64,000 nt of DNA from Lacipirellula limnantheis (GCF_007746075.1 NZ_CP036339.1:1932885-1996884), one strand, 5' to 3'; positions 36,882 through 45,706 are shown, counted from the stretch's first letter. Numbers and translations are program-made. Notes: a model not told the origin generated them from the letters alone.

Positions 36882-39599
36882 TTATCGCGGCGTCTGCGCC
36901 ACCGTCGCCCCTTGCAGCGGAATATACCGCACGGCGAGCCCATCGACCTGTGCCCGACCGACGCCCCCCAGGGCGATCGTCAGCCGCATTTCGGCTCCGG
37001 GCGTCGGTACGCGCACCATGCGGAAGGGCCGCCAGGCGGGCGATGACTCGATGCGGATAGCCCCCTCTTCCCCGCCGATCGAGTCGAAAATGACGAGCGG
37101 GTCAGCTAGTCCCAACGGCGCCTCGGCCACCCGGACCAGCCCGCTAATTTCGATCAAATGTCCTGGCGGCGTCTGCAGCGGCGGCGACGTCACCCAAACC
37201 GGCGACGCCGCCAGCGCCGGCGGCGTCCCATCGGGAGCTTCGCTTTGCACCTGGAGCTCCAGGCAGTAGGAGCCCTGCCCAGGCGCTTCGGGGGAAAGCC
37301 GCACTGCCGTCTTCACGCCGGCAACAGATTGTTCGATCCGTTGCCAACCGCTCTGCAGCAGCACGTTGAGATCCTCGAAGTCTCCGCCCGGCAGCGGCTG
37401 CGCAGCCGAGCCGTTGGGAAGCGCCGCTTCCAGCGACCGCAATTCGGCGAGCGTCGTCCAATCGAGCGGCAATGGCGCGGAACCCGCCGGCAATGTCGGC
37501 GCCGTGAGCGCCCCGACCCGTGCTAACGCCTCATCCAGCAGCCGTTCCGCCTCGGCGGCGCACGCAAAGGCCGCCGCATTATCGTTACGCCGCATCGTTT
37601 CGACGACAGCCGTCATTTGGGCATCGACCGGGGCTAGTTCAGCCCGCGCATCGATCCCCGGCAAGGCCGCTAGTGCTTGTGCCGCTTGTTGCCGGCGCAG
37701 CGCCGCGAGCTCCACGCGCGCATGCGTCGCTCGGGCGGCGTGTTGCCGCAAGTAGCGCTCAATGTGCGAGTAGGCGTACCCATCCTCGGTGACCAGCAGG
37801 AAGGCGTCGTCTGGCAAGTGGTCGACTGTCAGCTGCAATCCGCCGGTGACGCGCTTCGCGGGCAATCGCTGCGAACCGGCAATGGACAACAGGTACGCAT
37901 CGGAGGATTCCGGGACGCCTGGAAGTTTGAATGAAATCGGTTGCGAGTTCGGCTTCCTGTCCGGGGCCAGGGCCTGATCGCTCCACCGCAGCGGAATGAT
38001 GAGGTGGGAACGCTCGACTTTGACGACCAAGCCGCTCAGATCGGGGCGACTCGATTGAGCAACGGTCGCCGACTTCCCGCCGGCGAGCCAGGGCTCGGCA
38101 AGTCCCAGCCGCAAGTTCGTCAGTTCCAATGCGAGCCCGCGGAGTTGATTCTCCGGTTCGCCGCCTGCCAGGCTGGCTTGCGATTGAAAGCAAAACCCGC
38201 GCGGCGACACGCTGAACGCCGCCGCCGTGGCCATCGTCAGGTCATGAAACGTCGCCGGCACGATCGCCGCCGAACTACCCCGCAGGGCGCCCAATTGCGA
38301 GGCGAAATGCGCCCCGCAGTGGGTCTCGACGTTTACCCAGAGCGGCGTGCCGCCGCGCACCAGCCGCCGTTGTTGCACCAGCCAGGAGCCATAGGCAGGC
38401 CAGGAAATCGTTGAGCCGAGGGTGGGCCGGCCAATCATCACCAGATCTGCGATGCGGCTCGCTTCGCGCGTCATGCCGGTGGGTCGCAACAACACGGGCC
38501 GCGACGGCGCCGACTCGTAATACTCGATCGCCTGCGACCAGCGGTGGCACAGCTCCAAATCGCCGGGCTGCGTCAGCGTCCCCAGATCCCAGGCCATTAC
38601 CTGCGCAAAACGTCCGTCGAGCGGCAACGTCCGCATCTGCTCGGGCGTCGGCGGCTCGCAGACAATGAACATTCCCAGGCGGCGGGCGTCGGCGATTTCG
38701 GCATCGACCGGCGGCCGGCCCATCCAGACGGCGTCGAAGCCAAGTTTCTGGAGAAACTCCAGCGGCTCGCCCTGCCATTGAATGATCCGCGGCACCGCCG
38801 GCGGCTTGCCGCTGACGGCCGCGACCGGGCTGGTTGTCGCCGTTGCCGCGCCCGTATTCTCGACGGGCGTGACGGCGCTCGCCGGCACGACGCCATTGGG
38901 GGTGGCCCCTGGCGCCTTCCCGCCGACGTTCAGCACGCCATACATCGCGACCTGGTCGACCCACACTTCGGTGTGGCCGGCGCCTCCCGGGGCCAGGATA
39001 ACCAACTGCGTCACCTTCGCCTCGCGTTCATCCATCACGCCGCCGAAATGGGCCCGCGCCACACGTGCCTGTGATCGTAGCTCCTTAGCGATGTCGCTGA
39101 AGTCAAGCTGCTCCCAATCGCCGCCGCCCCCGTTCTTGTTCGAGCGGATCAACAGTCGCCGCGGCTCGCCAGTTTCGTCATCGATCGCGCGCGGCAAGAT
39201 GACCGTCGCGGCCAACTGGGCGCCGGGACGGTTGCACGAAACCCACGCTGCCAGTCGTGTTTCACTCAGCACGATGGCTTCGGGTAGGTCGTATGCCAAT
39301 TGAGCCGATGTTCCCGCGGCTGCGGCCACGACAATGCGTTCCGACGCAGCGCCAAACCGGTTGCGGCCCCCCTCGATTGACTGCCCGATCAGCCGGACTT
39401 CAGCCGACGGGTTCAGCAGTTTCAGCGCCGGCGTGGCGTCGTCCATATTGTCCAGCAACACGGGCGCCGATTGCGATGCTTCGATCGATTGCGCTGGCGC
39501 AACCCCGCAAAACGGGCATGCAAGTATTGCAACACTCAATGAGATTGCTGCGCAAGGGCGACGAGCGCGTAGGCGCCAACTTCGCTTTGTCGTCTCCAT
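36882..39599 (-). CDS. Large exported protein of unknown function
   Basis: About 905 residues. A signal peptide follows a basic start (METTKRSWRLRARRPCAAIS...APAQS). Residues about 45-220 look like a beta-sandwich. A barrel-like part follows (GFDAVWMGRPPVDAEIADAR, MFIVCEPPTPEQM, MAWDLGTLTQPGDLEL), and the sequence resembles glycosidase-type TIM barrels without clear catalytic acids. Near the end a helical bundle and a carbohydrate-binding-like sandwich (GQGSYCLELQVQSE) are seen. The ATG at 39599 starts the signal peptide; earlier codons to 39731 do not. It probably lies in the periplasm or at the surface. Confidence 0.7.
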   Translation of the reverse strand: METTKRSWRLRARRPCAAISLSVAILACPFCGVAPAQSIEASQSAPVLLDNMDDATPALKLLNPSAEVRLIGQSIEGGRNRFGAASERIVVAAAAGTSAQLAYDLPEAIVLSETRLAAWVSCNRPGAQLAATVILPRAIDDETGEPRRLLIRSNKNGGGGDWEQLDFSDIAKELRSQARVARAHFGGVMDEREAKVTQLVILAPGGAGHTEVWVDQVAMYGVLNVGGKAPGATPNGVVPASAVTPVENTGAATATTSPVAAVSGKPPAVPRIIQWQGEPLEFLQKLGFDAVWMGRPPVDAEIADARRLGMFIVCEPPTPEQMRTLPLDGRFAQVMAWDLGTLTQPGDLELCHRWSQAIEYYESAPSRPVLLRPTGMTREASRIADLVMIGRPTLGSTISWPAYGSWLVQQRRLVRGGTPLWVNVETHCGAHFASQLGALRGSSAAIVPATFHDLTMATAAAFSVSPRGFCFQSQASLAGGEPENQLRGLALELTNLRLGLAEPWLAGGKSATVAQSSRPDLSGLVVKVERSHLIIPLRWSDQALAPDRKPNSQPISFKLPGVPESSDAYLLSIAGSQRLPAKRVTGGLQLTVDHLPDDAFLLVTEDGYAYSHIERYLRQHAARATHARVELAALRRQQAAQALAALPGIDARAELAPVDAQMTAVVETMRRNDNAAAFACAAEAERLLDEALARVGALTAPTLPAGSAPLPLDWTTLAELRSLEAALPNGSAAQPLPGGDFEDLNVLLQSGWQRIEQSVAGVKTAVRLSPEAPGQGSYCLELQVQSEAPDGTPPALAASPVWVTSPPLQTPPGHLIEISGLVRVAEAPLGLADPLVIFDSIGGEEGAIRIESSPAWRPFRMVRVPTPGAEMRLTIALGGVGRAQVDGLAVRYIPLQGATVAQTPR

Positions 39600-39929
39600 G
39601 CATACAATCGCTGTGGCCAGACAAGAAATGACGACGCCGCTCGCGGACGCGGCGTCGCTCTCCCACGATCGCCGAGCGCGATGAACGTCCGACCGGCGTG
39701 TTGCGGCAGGGCAACATCGGTTCGGAACCACGCGGCTCGTCGTAACTTGGGCTTGTATCAGTCTTTCCGCACAGGGGCCAGATCAAGTCGAGGCCTTTTC
39801 GCCACTTGGCAGGAGTGGCAAATAGCTCGATCCGCCAATTGCTTGCTGCGCTTTAACTCTTTTCACTACAATACTTTGCAGCAACGGGGCGTTGGTCTGG
39901 AATGACCGTGGCACGAGCAGTGCCTTAGA
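39600..39929. other. Divergent intergenic region
   Basis: This region lies between the large exported gene (minus) and the 92-residue gene (plus). It includes CCTTTTCGCCACTTGGCAGG then AGTGGCAAATAG (39792-39823), a short hairpin whose GCCACT/AGTGGC core recalls family A repeats. I see no gene. Confidence 0.4.
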
Positions 39930-39951
39930 GGGTGGCGTCAGCAAGCCACCC
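39930..39951 (+). promoter_or_regulatory. Leader hairpin before ribosome binding site
   Basis: GGGTGGC pairs with GCCACCC around GTCAGCAA. It sits directly before the GGAG ribosome binding site (39952-39955) of the 92-residue gene, close enough to influence initiation. There is no T-run, so a terminator is unlikely. Confidence 0.45.
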
Positions 39952-39962
39952 GGAGACGCACG

Positions 39963-40241
39963 ATGAACAACACGCCCGATTCGATCGCGACCACTCAGGA
40001 CCAAATCCCTGCCGACCTGCTCCGTCTGTCGGAGGCGATTCACAGCCTGCCTGCGCCGTACGCCGCTCAACTCGCTCCTCTGGTCGACGCCGTGATGGAA
40101 AGCACCAAACGTCGTCGCCGCATTCTGACGCTCGTTCAGGACGCCCTCAGTCAGCTGCGCCTCGACATGAAGTATCTCATGTTCGATTTGGAAGCGACTC
40201 GTCGCGAACGGGACGAATATCGGCTAAAGTTGGAAGAGTAA
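39963..40241 (+). CDS. Small coiled-coil hypothetical protein
   Basis: This 92-residue protein has a C-terminal region (DMKYLMFDLEATRRERDEYR) rich in Glu, Arg and Leu, probably a coiled coil, and a basic patch KRRRRILTL in the middle. The GGAG box 8-11 nt before the ATG supports the start. It lies 153 nt before a kinase on the same strand and could be its partner, which is inference. No family is recognised. Confidence 0.65.
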   Translation: MNNTPDSIATTQDQIPADLLRLSEAIHSLPAPYAAQLAPLVDAVMESTKRRRRILTLVQDALSQLRLDMKYLMFDLEATRRERDEYRLKLEE

Positions 40242-40394
40242 CGGCACACCGGCGGCTGGCGACAAGGGGCACTGTCGCGCGGACGAAGCTCGACGAGACC
40301 AGCCGGCGGCTGTCCTCCGAACTTCCCGACATCCGCTGACTTTCCCCTAACGGCTCCCCCTCGGCACGGTTTCGAGACAGCCCCCCAGCGCGCG

Positions 40395-41852
40395 ATGACC
40401 ACCACCCTCACTGCTGAGAAGCTGGCGCAGCGGGCCGTCGACGTCAACGTCCTGACGGAACAGGATCTCAACGGCGTGTGGGCCGAGTTCGGCACCCGGG
40501 CCGTCGACTACGAGCCCTTCAAGCAATCGCTCGTCCGACGCGGGTTGCTCACGAACTACCAGCTCGATCGACTCATTGAAGGGTATCGCAACGGCTTTTT
40601 TTACGGCGATTACAAGATCCTCTACGGCGTCGGAGCTGGAACCTTCGCGCGCGTGTTCCGGGCGACCCACGTACGCACCGGCGAGCTCTTCGCCGTCAAG
40701 GTCTTGCGCAGCCGCTATAGCCGGGCCGGCGGCGACGACAAACGCGACCTCTTCCGCCGTGAAGGGGAGCTAGGCGCCCAGTTGAAGCACCCCAACATCG
40801 TCGGCATTCACGAGGTCGTCTCCAGCGGCGCAACGAACTATATCGTGATGGACTTCGTCGAAGGCCAGAACCTCCGCGACTTCTACAAAGTCCGCGGCAA
40901 GTTCGACCCGCTCGACGCGACGCGCATTGCGGCCGACATGATGGCGGGCCTCAACTACGCGTTCCTCAAGGGCATCACGCATCGCGATCTGAAGATGTCC
41001 AACGTTATCGTCTCCAGCGAAGGCGATGCGAAGATTCTCGACTTCGGCCTCGCGGGGATGGAAGGCGCCGAGGCGGACGAGGCCAATCCCCGCACCATCG
41101 ATTACGCGGGACTCGAACGCGCGACCAACGTTCGCAAGGACGACACCCGCAGCGACATCTTCTTCGCCGGGTGCATCTATTACCAGCTGCTCAGCGGCAA
41201 ACCGGCGCTCGCCGAGACGCGCGAACGGTCGCAGCGCCTCAGCAAGTCGCGGTTCATGGAGATCAAGCCGCTGCTCGACGTCGCCCCCGGCGTGCCGCTG
41301 CCGCTGGCGCGCATCGTCACCAAGGCGCTGGAACTCGATCCCGCCCGCCGCTATCAGACGCCAGGCGAAATGCTGGCGGACCTCAAGGTCGCCGCCAAGC
41401 GAGTCGCCGAAGCGAAGGACAATCCAGCACTGCTGGAAGAGCAGGTCAAACTGGAAGGCCAGGACGACGCTGGCGAAGCGCGGAAATTGATGATCGTCGA
41501 GTCCGATCACAAGATGCAGGATCTGTTCCGCGAACTCTTCAAGAAGCAGGGCTATCGCGTCCTGGTGACTACTGATCCCGAACGTCTCTTCCAGCGCATT
41601 TACGACGACGTCAAGGCATTCGACGTAATCATGCTTAGCTCCGGCCAACTCGGTCGCGAGGCGCTCGACGCCTTCAACAAACTCGGCGGCGACATGCGGA
41701 CCAAGCTGATCCCCACCGTGTTGCTGTTGGGCGAAGGGCACGGAGTGCTCGCAGGCGAAGCTCAAACCACTTCCAGCCGCATCGTGGTTAAAATGCCGCT
41801 CAAAGGAAGCGAACTCCGCGCCGCAATCTTGAAAGCCCTCGCGGGCAAGTAA
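40395..41852 (+). CDS. Ser/Thr kinase fused to degenerate receiver domain
   Basis: The protein has 485 residues. A short N-terminal helical part precedes the kinase domain, starting near residue 75 (GVGAGTFARVFRA, AVKVLRSRYS, ITHRDLKMSN, LDFGLAGM). From about residue 364, KLMIVESDHKMQDLFREL begins a CheY-like fold. The position of the phospho-accepting Asp reads VIMLSSGQL, so a Ser (about residue 415) replaces it. The conserved Lys (IVVKMPL) is kept. The receiver is therefore probably regulated without Asp phosphorylation, or serves as a docking unit. No membrane segment is seen. Confidence 0.88.
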   Translation: MTTTLTAEKLAQRAVDVNVLTEQDLNGVWAEFGTRAVDYEPFKQSLVRRGLLTNYQLDRLIEGYRNGFFYGDYKILYGVGAGTFARVFRATHVRTGELFAVKVLRSRYSRAGGDDKRDLFRREGELGAQLKHPNIVGIHEVVSSGATNYIVMDFVEGQNLRDFYKVRGKFDPLDATRIAADMMAGLNYAFLKGITHRDLKMSNVIVSSEGDAKILDFGLAGMEGAEADEANPRTIDYAGLERATNVRKDDTRSDIFFAGCIYYQLLSGKPALAETRERSQRLSKSRFMEIKPLLDVAPGVPLPLARIVTKALELDPARRYQTPGEMLADLKVAAKRVAEAKDNPALLEEQVKLEGQDDAGEARKLMIVESDHKMQDLFRELFKKQGYRVLVTTDPERLFQRIYDDVKAFDVIMLSSGQLGREALDAFNKLGGDMRTKLIPTVLLLGEGHGVLAGEAQTTSSRIVVKMPLKGSELRAAILKALAGK

Positions 41853-41872
41853 AGTCTCCTCGCACTTAAGAT

Positions 41873-41905
41873 CTGGTCGCTGAAGCGACCAGTCCGAACC
41901 CGAGT
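41873..41905. repeat. Family G palindromic repeat, copy 2
   Basis: CTGGTCGCTGAAGCGACCAG is a perfect 9-bp hairpin around GA, followed by TCCGAACCCGAG. It starts 20 nt after the kinase stop codon. Confidence 0.75.
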
Positions 41906-42012
41906 GAGACGCCGCCGCGCTGTGTTGAGCTGGCGTCGACTCGCGCGTGATGAGTCCGCGCTTCGGCGGACTGAGCGCGTCGGCAACGCCCCACGCTGAG
42001 AGACGTTCGCCG

Positions 42013-42420
42013 CTACGCCGAGCGATTGATCAGCAGCATTCCCGCCCAAATAGCGAGCAAGCCGCAGAAAATGCTCAGGGCGACGTACGATGCGGCAACG
42101 GCGGCATTCCCCCGCCTCAACAACGCAACGGTTTCCAAGCTGAAGGCCGAAAAGGTGGTGAAGCCTCCCAGAACTCCGGTGAAGAGAAAGAGTCGGGCCT
42201 CAGCCGGCAACACTCCCCAGCGTTCGATCAGACCGGCAAGAATCCCAGCGGCCAGACAACCAATGGCATTGACGAGAAAGGTTCCGAGCGGAAAACGCCA
42301 ATCCGCCGTGTGGCTGAACGCGAAACTTCCCAGAGCTAACCGCGCCATTCCGCCGATGCCCGAGCCAATGAAAACGAGAAAGAATTGAAGCACAGAGGTT
42401 CCTGATCGATCGTTAGCCAT
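42013..42420 (-). CDS. crcB: Fluoride exporter FluC/CrcB
   Basis: The 135-residue protein has four membrane segments and the family motifs GSGIGGMARL, LGTFLVNAIGC and GGFTTFSAFSLE, the last with the phenylalanines that line the fluoride path. Fluc proteins work as dual-topology dimers in the inner membrane and let fluoride leave the cell. I looked upstream for a fluoride riboswitch and did not see one. The next gene upstream on this strand is rpiB, 93 nt away, with a family G repeat between them. Confidence 0.92.
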   Translation of the reverse strand: MANDRSGTSVLQFFLVFIGSGIGGMARLALGSFAFSHTADWRFPLGTFLVNAIGCLAAGILAGLIERWGVLPAEARLFLFTGVLGGFTTFSAFSLETVALLRRGNAAVAASYVALSIFCGLLAIWAGMLLINRSA

Positions 42421-42450
42421 AGCGGGGCGCCGCTTCCTGCGTTCGCCGGA

Positions 42451-42483
42451 CTGGTCGCTTCCGCGAACAGTCCGAGCCCTCGT
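42451..42483. repeat. Family G palindromic repeat, copy 3
   Basis: CTGGTCGCTTCCGCGAACAG followed by TCCGAGCCCTCGT. The arms have one mismatch. It lies between rpiB and crcB. Confidence 0.7.
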
Positions 42484-42513
42484 TCGAATTCGCCTAACTG
42501 GCTGAAGCGGCTC

Positions 42514-42966
42514 TTAGGGGCGCCCCAGTTCCTTCTCGAGCTGGTGAATCTTTTCCACTCGCCGCTCGTGCCGACCCCCTTCGAAGGGCGTCGTCAGCCA
42601 TACCTCGACCATCCGCTCGACGGTTCGCGGGCTGAGCATGTCGGCTGAGAGGCAGAGCACGTTGAGGTCGTTGTGGCGGCGGCTGATCTCGGCGGTGACT
42701 TCGTCGTTGCACGGAGCGGCGCGCACGCCGGAAAATTTGTTCGCGGTGATCGCCATGCCGATGCCGGTGCCGCAGATCAGCACTCCGCGCTCGGCCGTCC
42801 CCTGGCTCACTTTTTTCGCGACGAGAACGGCGAAGTCGGGGTAGTCGACCGATTCGGAGCCGCACGTCCCTTCATCGAGGACTTCATGTCCCTTTGAGCG
42901 GAGCATGCCAATAAGCTGCTCCTTCAAGGGATAACCGCGATGGTCGCTGCCGATGGCGATTCGCAT
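42514..42966 (-). CDS. rpiB: Ribose-5-phosphate isomerase B
   Basis: The 150-residue enzyme interconverts ribose 5-phosphate and ribulose 5-phosphate in the pentose phosphate pathway. It reads RIAIGSDHRGYPLKEQL, VDYPDFAVLVA, ERGVLICGTGIGMAITANK (catalytic Cys in ICGTG) and NDLNVLCLSADM. Length and motifs are normal for RpiB/LacAB. The gene upstream is the TsaC-phosphatase fusion, an order that parallels the ywlC-ywlE-ywlF order in Bacillus subtilis. Confidence 0.94.
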   Translation of the reverse strand: MRIAIGSDHRGYPLKEQLIGMLRSKGHEVLDEGTCGSESVDYPDFAVLVAKKVSQGTAERGVLICGTGIGMAITANKFSGVRAAPCNDEVTAEISRRHNDLNVLCLSADMLSPRTVERMVEVWLTTPFEGGRHERRVEKIHQLEKELGRP

Positions 42967-43040
42967 GAGACTAACGCCTTAAAAACGAGCGCCTGTGAAT
43001 GTAGACCGATGGACGTCACCCGCCCCAACTAACCCGCAAT

Positions 43041-43073
43041 ATGGCCGCTTCAGCAACCAGTCCAAACCCTCGC
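43041..43073. repeat. Family G palindromic repeat, copy 4
   Basis: ATGGCCGCTTCAGCAACCAG followed by TCCAAACCCTCGC. It is a degenerate arm pair with the conserved TCCRARCCC tail. It lies between the TsaC-phosphatase fusion and rpiB. Confidence 0.65.
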
Positions 43074-43122
43074 GCGCAACTACGAGTTCCCTACTCAGTT
43101 CCCTGATCACTTACTCACCCGC

Positions 43123-44247
43123 CTACTCAAACCTCAACTCCTGCACCCGCCGCCGCAGGGCGTCCTCGATCTGCAGCGCACATTGCTCGTACACTTCCGC
43201 CGGCCCGCCGATCGGGTCCTCGATATCCGTGTTGTCAGGCTGAACTAGCAGCGTGCGGAGTTCCGCCTCAGGCCAGCGACGAACGATCGCTTGGCGGTGG
43301 GCGGCCGTCAGCGCGAAGATGACGTCGGCCTGCCGCACGAGCTTCTCGGTCAGCGGCTGCGATTCGTGCCGAGAGAGGTCGAGCCCCCGCTGCTTCATCG
43401 TGGCGATTGCTTCGGGGGCCGCTCCGCCGCCCGGCGCCGCCGAGACGCCGGCCGACGACACGAGCACGCCGCGCTGCTCAACTTCTTCCATCTTGCAGCC
43501 CAGATGCTCCGCCACGAGCTTTCGCAGCAACACCTCGGCCATCGGACTACGGCACGTGTTGCCGGTGCATACGATGACGATCAACATACTGGCCAGTCGT
43601 TCTAACGCCGACGCGGGGACGACTCCTTCGCGCAAGCATTCGTAAGAATCATCGCGAGCCCGCACCACGGTCGATGGCTGCCCGTAGCGGCAGGGACCGT
43701 CGTCGATCACCAGTCCGACGTGCGATCCCAAGCTGCGGATCGCTTCTTCGGCAGTCACGGCGTCGGGTTGCCCTGAAACATTGGCGCTGGTCAGCGCGAT
43801 CGGCCCGGCGAGCATGTGGAGCACGTCGAGCACCGCGCTGTGGGCCGGCACGCGCAAGCCGACTTCGCCGCTGGGCGCCACCGCTTCGCGAACCTCGGCC
43901 GGTAGTTGCCGGAGCAGACTTTCGTCGCCCCCATGCTTCACCACCAGGGTGATCGGCCCCGGCCAGCAGCGGCGGGCGAGCCGCTGCGCCTTCACCCCCA
44001 GCGACGGCGCATAATCCAGCGCGTCTTCCACGCTGCGAATCGCCAGTGCCAGCGGCGCATGATGCGACCGTCCCTTGGCTTCGAAAATCCGCCTAACGCC
44101 GTCGGCGCGGCGGGCACTGGCGGCCAGCCCGTAAACGGTCTCGGTCGGAAAGACGACCAGCTTTCCTTCAGCCAACGTTTGCACGGCGCGATGAACCACG
44201 TCGCGGCTATCTTCGGTCTTGCGGAGATTAATGACGACGGGGGGCAT
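43123..44247 (-). CDS. Fusion: TsaC/Sua5 synthase + YwlE-like LMW phosphatase
   Basis: The product has 374 residues. Residues about 1-215 are a YrdC/Sua5 domain (KLVVFPTETVYGLAASA, RRCWPGPITLVVKH, IALTSANVSGQ) that makes threonylcarbamoyl-AMP for tRNA t6A. Residues about 221-374 are a low-molecular-weight phosphatase: the P-loop CTGNTCRS (Cys about 227) and the acid loop IEDPIGGPAEVY. The Thr after GN, where tyrosine phosphatases usually have Ile, matches the protein-arginine phosphatase YwlE. The ATG at 44247 is preferred over a TTG at 44259. rpiB follows. The fusion mirrors a Bacillus gene neighbourhood. Confidence 0.88.
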   Translation of the reverse strand: MPPVVINLRKTEDSRDVVHRAVQTLAEGKLVVFPTETVYGLAASARRADGVRRIFEAKGRSHHAPLALAIRSVEDALDYAPSLGVKAQRLARRCWPGPITLVVKHGGDESLLRQLPAEVREAVAPSGEVGLRVPAHSAVLDVLHMLAGPIALTSANVSGQPDAVTAEEAIRSLGSHVGLVIDDGPCRYGQPSTVVRARDDSYECLREGVVPASALERLASMLIVIVCTGNTCRSPMAEVLLRKLVAEHLGCKMEEVEQRGVLVSSAGVSAAPGGGAAPEAIATMKQRGLDLSRHESQPLTEKLVRQADVIFALTAAHRQAIVRRWPEAELRTLLVQPDNTDIEDPIGGPAEVYEQCALQIEDALRRRVQELRFE

Positions 44248-44522
44248 ATTTCCCAACAATCGAGTCGCGACGTCAACTCTCTAAGAGATGACAACGCCCG
44301 AGCGAGCCGCCACAATGAATGCGCGGATTGATCCAATTGACGACGGCCCGGTTCCCAGTCGCAGGCGCTCTCCTAGCGTCGCGGCTCGCAGCAACCGACC
44401 CCTGAGCTGCCCCACAGATGAACGAAGATGGTGAACTATACTGCTGCTCGCCGCGGACGGTCAAGCAGCCGATGCAACCTAACTATCAACCAAAGTGACG
44501 ATGTTGTAATGGGTTAGAGCGA

Positions 44523-44599
44523 CGCGGTCGGCAACGTTTCGCCGCTGCCGCAGCTGCCCTCCGTGGAAAGTTTCCCGCGGCAAAAGCGTCCCGACGGCG
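44523..44599. repeat. Degenerate family A hairpin, copy 5
   Basis: The left arm (about 44523-44547) and right arm (about 44575-44599) pair at 16 of 23 core positions. The right arm, complemented, reads CCGTCGGGACGCTTTTGCCG, close to the family A consensus. The spacer is about 27 nt. It lies in the 387-nt gap upstream of the NHL lipoprotein, which otherwise holds no recognisable gene. Confidence 0.5.
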
Positions 44600-44634
44600 C
44601 CCTACTCAGCACTCCTACCAACGGAACCTAATTC

Positions 44635-45591
44635 TTGCCCCGAATCGACCACCGTCGAGCGGCCTTTCCGGCAATCGCCATCGTGATCGCGGCCCTCTTC
44701 GCGGTGACGACGACTGGTTGTATCGATTCGACGGGCAACGCGGGCCCCGCGCCCGATCTCATCTGGGGCGTCCAGGGGATCGAACCGGGCCAACTCCAAA
44801 AGCCGCGGGCAATGGCCATCGACTCCAGCGACGAAATTTACCTCGTCGACATGACCGCCCGCATCCAAGTCTACGACGCCGACGGGAACTACCTCCGTGG
44901 TTGGAAAACCCCGGTGAGCGTCAACGGTCGGCCGACGGGACTGAGCATCGCCAAGAACGGCCACGTCTGGGTCCCCGACACTCATTACTATCGCGTGCTG
45001 GCTTACGATCGCGCCGGCGCGGCGGTCGAAGCCGAAAACCTCGGCGGCGTCATGGGCCCCGGCCCCGGCGAGTTCGCCTGGGTCACCGACGTGGTCGAGG
45101 ACAGCGAAGGCTCGATTTACGTCTCCGAATACGGCGACACCGACAGAATCCAGAAATTCTCGCGGGATGGCAAATTTCTCCTACAATGGGGCGGCACTGG
45201 CGAAGAACCAGGACAGTTCCGCCGCCCGCAGAGCATGGCCGTTGATAAAGAGGACCATATCTGGGTCGCCGACGCCTGCAATCATCGCATTCAAGTCTTC
45301 GACAAGGAGGGCCAACTCATCAACCACTGGGGCCAAGAAGGCTCCTCCCCCGGCGAGCTCTATTATCCCTACGGCTTGGCGTTCGACGGCAAAGGTCACC
45401 TCTACGTCTGCGAATACGGCAACCACCGTGTGCAGAAGTTCGACCTCAATGGCAAGTCGCTCGGAACCTGGGGCTCCCACGGCCGCGTGCCGGGCCAGCT
45501 ACACAATCCTTGGGCGATTGCGTTTGACAGCAAAGGACGATTATATGTTCTTGATTCGAGCAATCATCGAGTGCAGCGCGTGAATTTTTGA
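44635..45591 (+). CDS. NHL-repeat lipoprotein (six-bladed propeller)
   Basis: The product has 318 residues. A hydrophobic leader ends in a lipobox-like TTTGC, so the mature protein is probably lipid-anchored. Repeats of the NHL type follow: LQKPRAMAIDSSDEIYLVDM, FRRPQSMAVDKEDHIWVADA, NHRIQVFDKEGQLI, LYYPYGLAFDGKGHLYVCEY, and LHNPWAIAFDSKGRLYVLDS, enough for a six-bladed beta-propeller. The start is a TTG at 44635 with a weak GGAA upstream. A family D hairpin begins 4 nt after the stop, and the VWA gene follows. Confidence 0.85.
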   Translation: MPRIDHRRAAFPAIAIVIAALFAVTTTGCIDSTGNAGPAPDLIWGVQGIEPGQLQKPRAMAIDSSDEIYLVDMTARIQVYDADGNYLRGWKTPVSVNGRPTGLSIAKNGHVWVPDTHYYRVLAYDRAGAAVEAENLGGVMGPGPGEFAWVTDVVEDSEGSIYVSEYGDTDRIQKFSRDGKFLLQWGGTGEEPGQFRRPQSMAVDKEDHIWVADACNHRIQVFDKEGQLINHWGQEGSSPGELYYPYGLAFDGKGHLYVCEYGNHRVQKFDLNGKSLGTWGSHGRVPGQLHNPWAIAFDSKGRLYVLDSSNHRVQRVNF

Positions 45592-45595
45592 GATT

Positions 45596-45699
45596 GTCAG
45601 GTGCCAGTTGTCCGTGGTGAGTTGCTGATCCGCAAAATCGCACGCCACGACAACGCTGGAATGTCCTTAGCAAATGACAACGGACAACTGACCACGGAC
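45596..45699. repeat. Heptad inverted repeat, family D copy 2 (4 x 7 arms)
   Basis: The left arm (45596-45623) is GTCAGGT, GCCAGTT, GTCCGTG, GTGAGTT. The right arm (45672-45699) is AAATGAC, AACGGAC, AACTGAC, CACGGAC. The complemented right arm continues into GCTAAGG, as in copy 1. The spacer is 48 nt. It fills the gap: 4 nt after the NHL stop and 7 nt before the VWA start. Confidence 0.87.
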
Positions 45700-45706
45700 A
45701 TTTGCA

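Noticed and set aside
42421..42513. Fluoride riboswitch before crcB
   Set aside because: The conserved GGNGATGG-type pseudoknot pattern is not visible; only a family G repeat is present.
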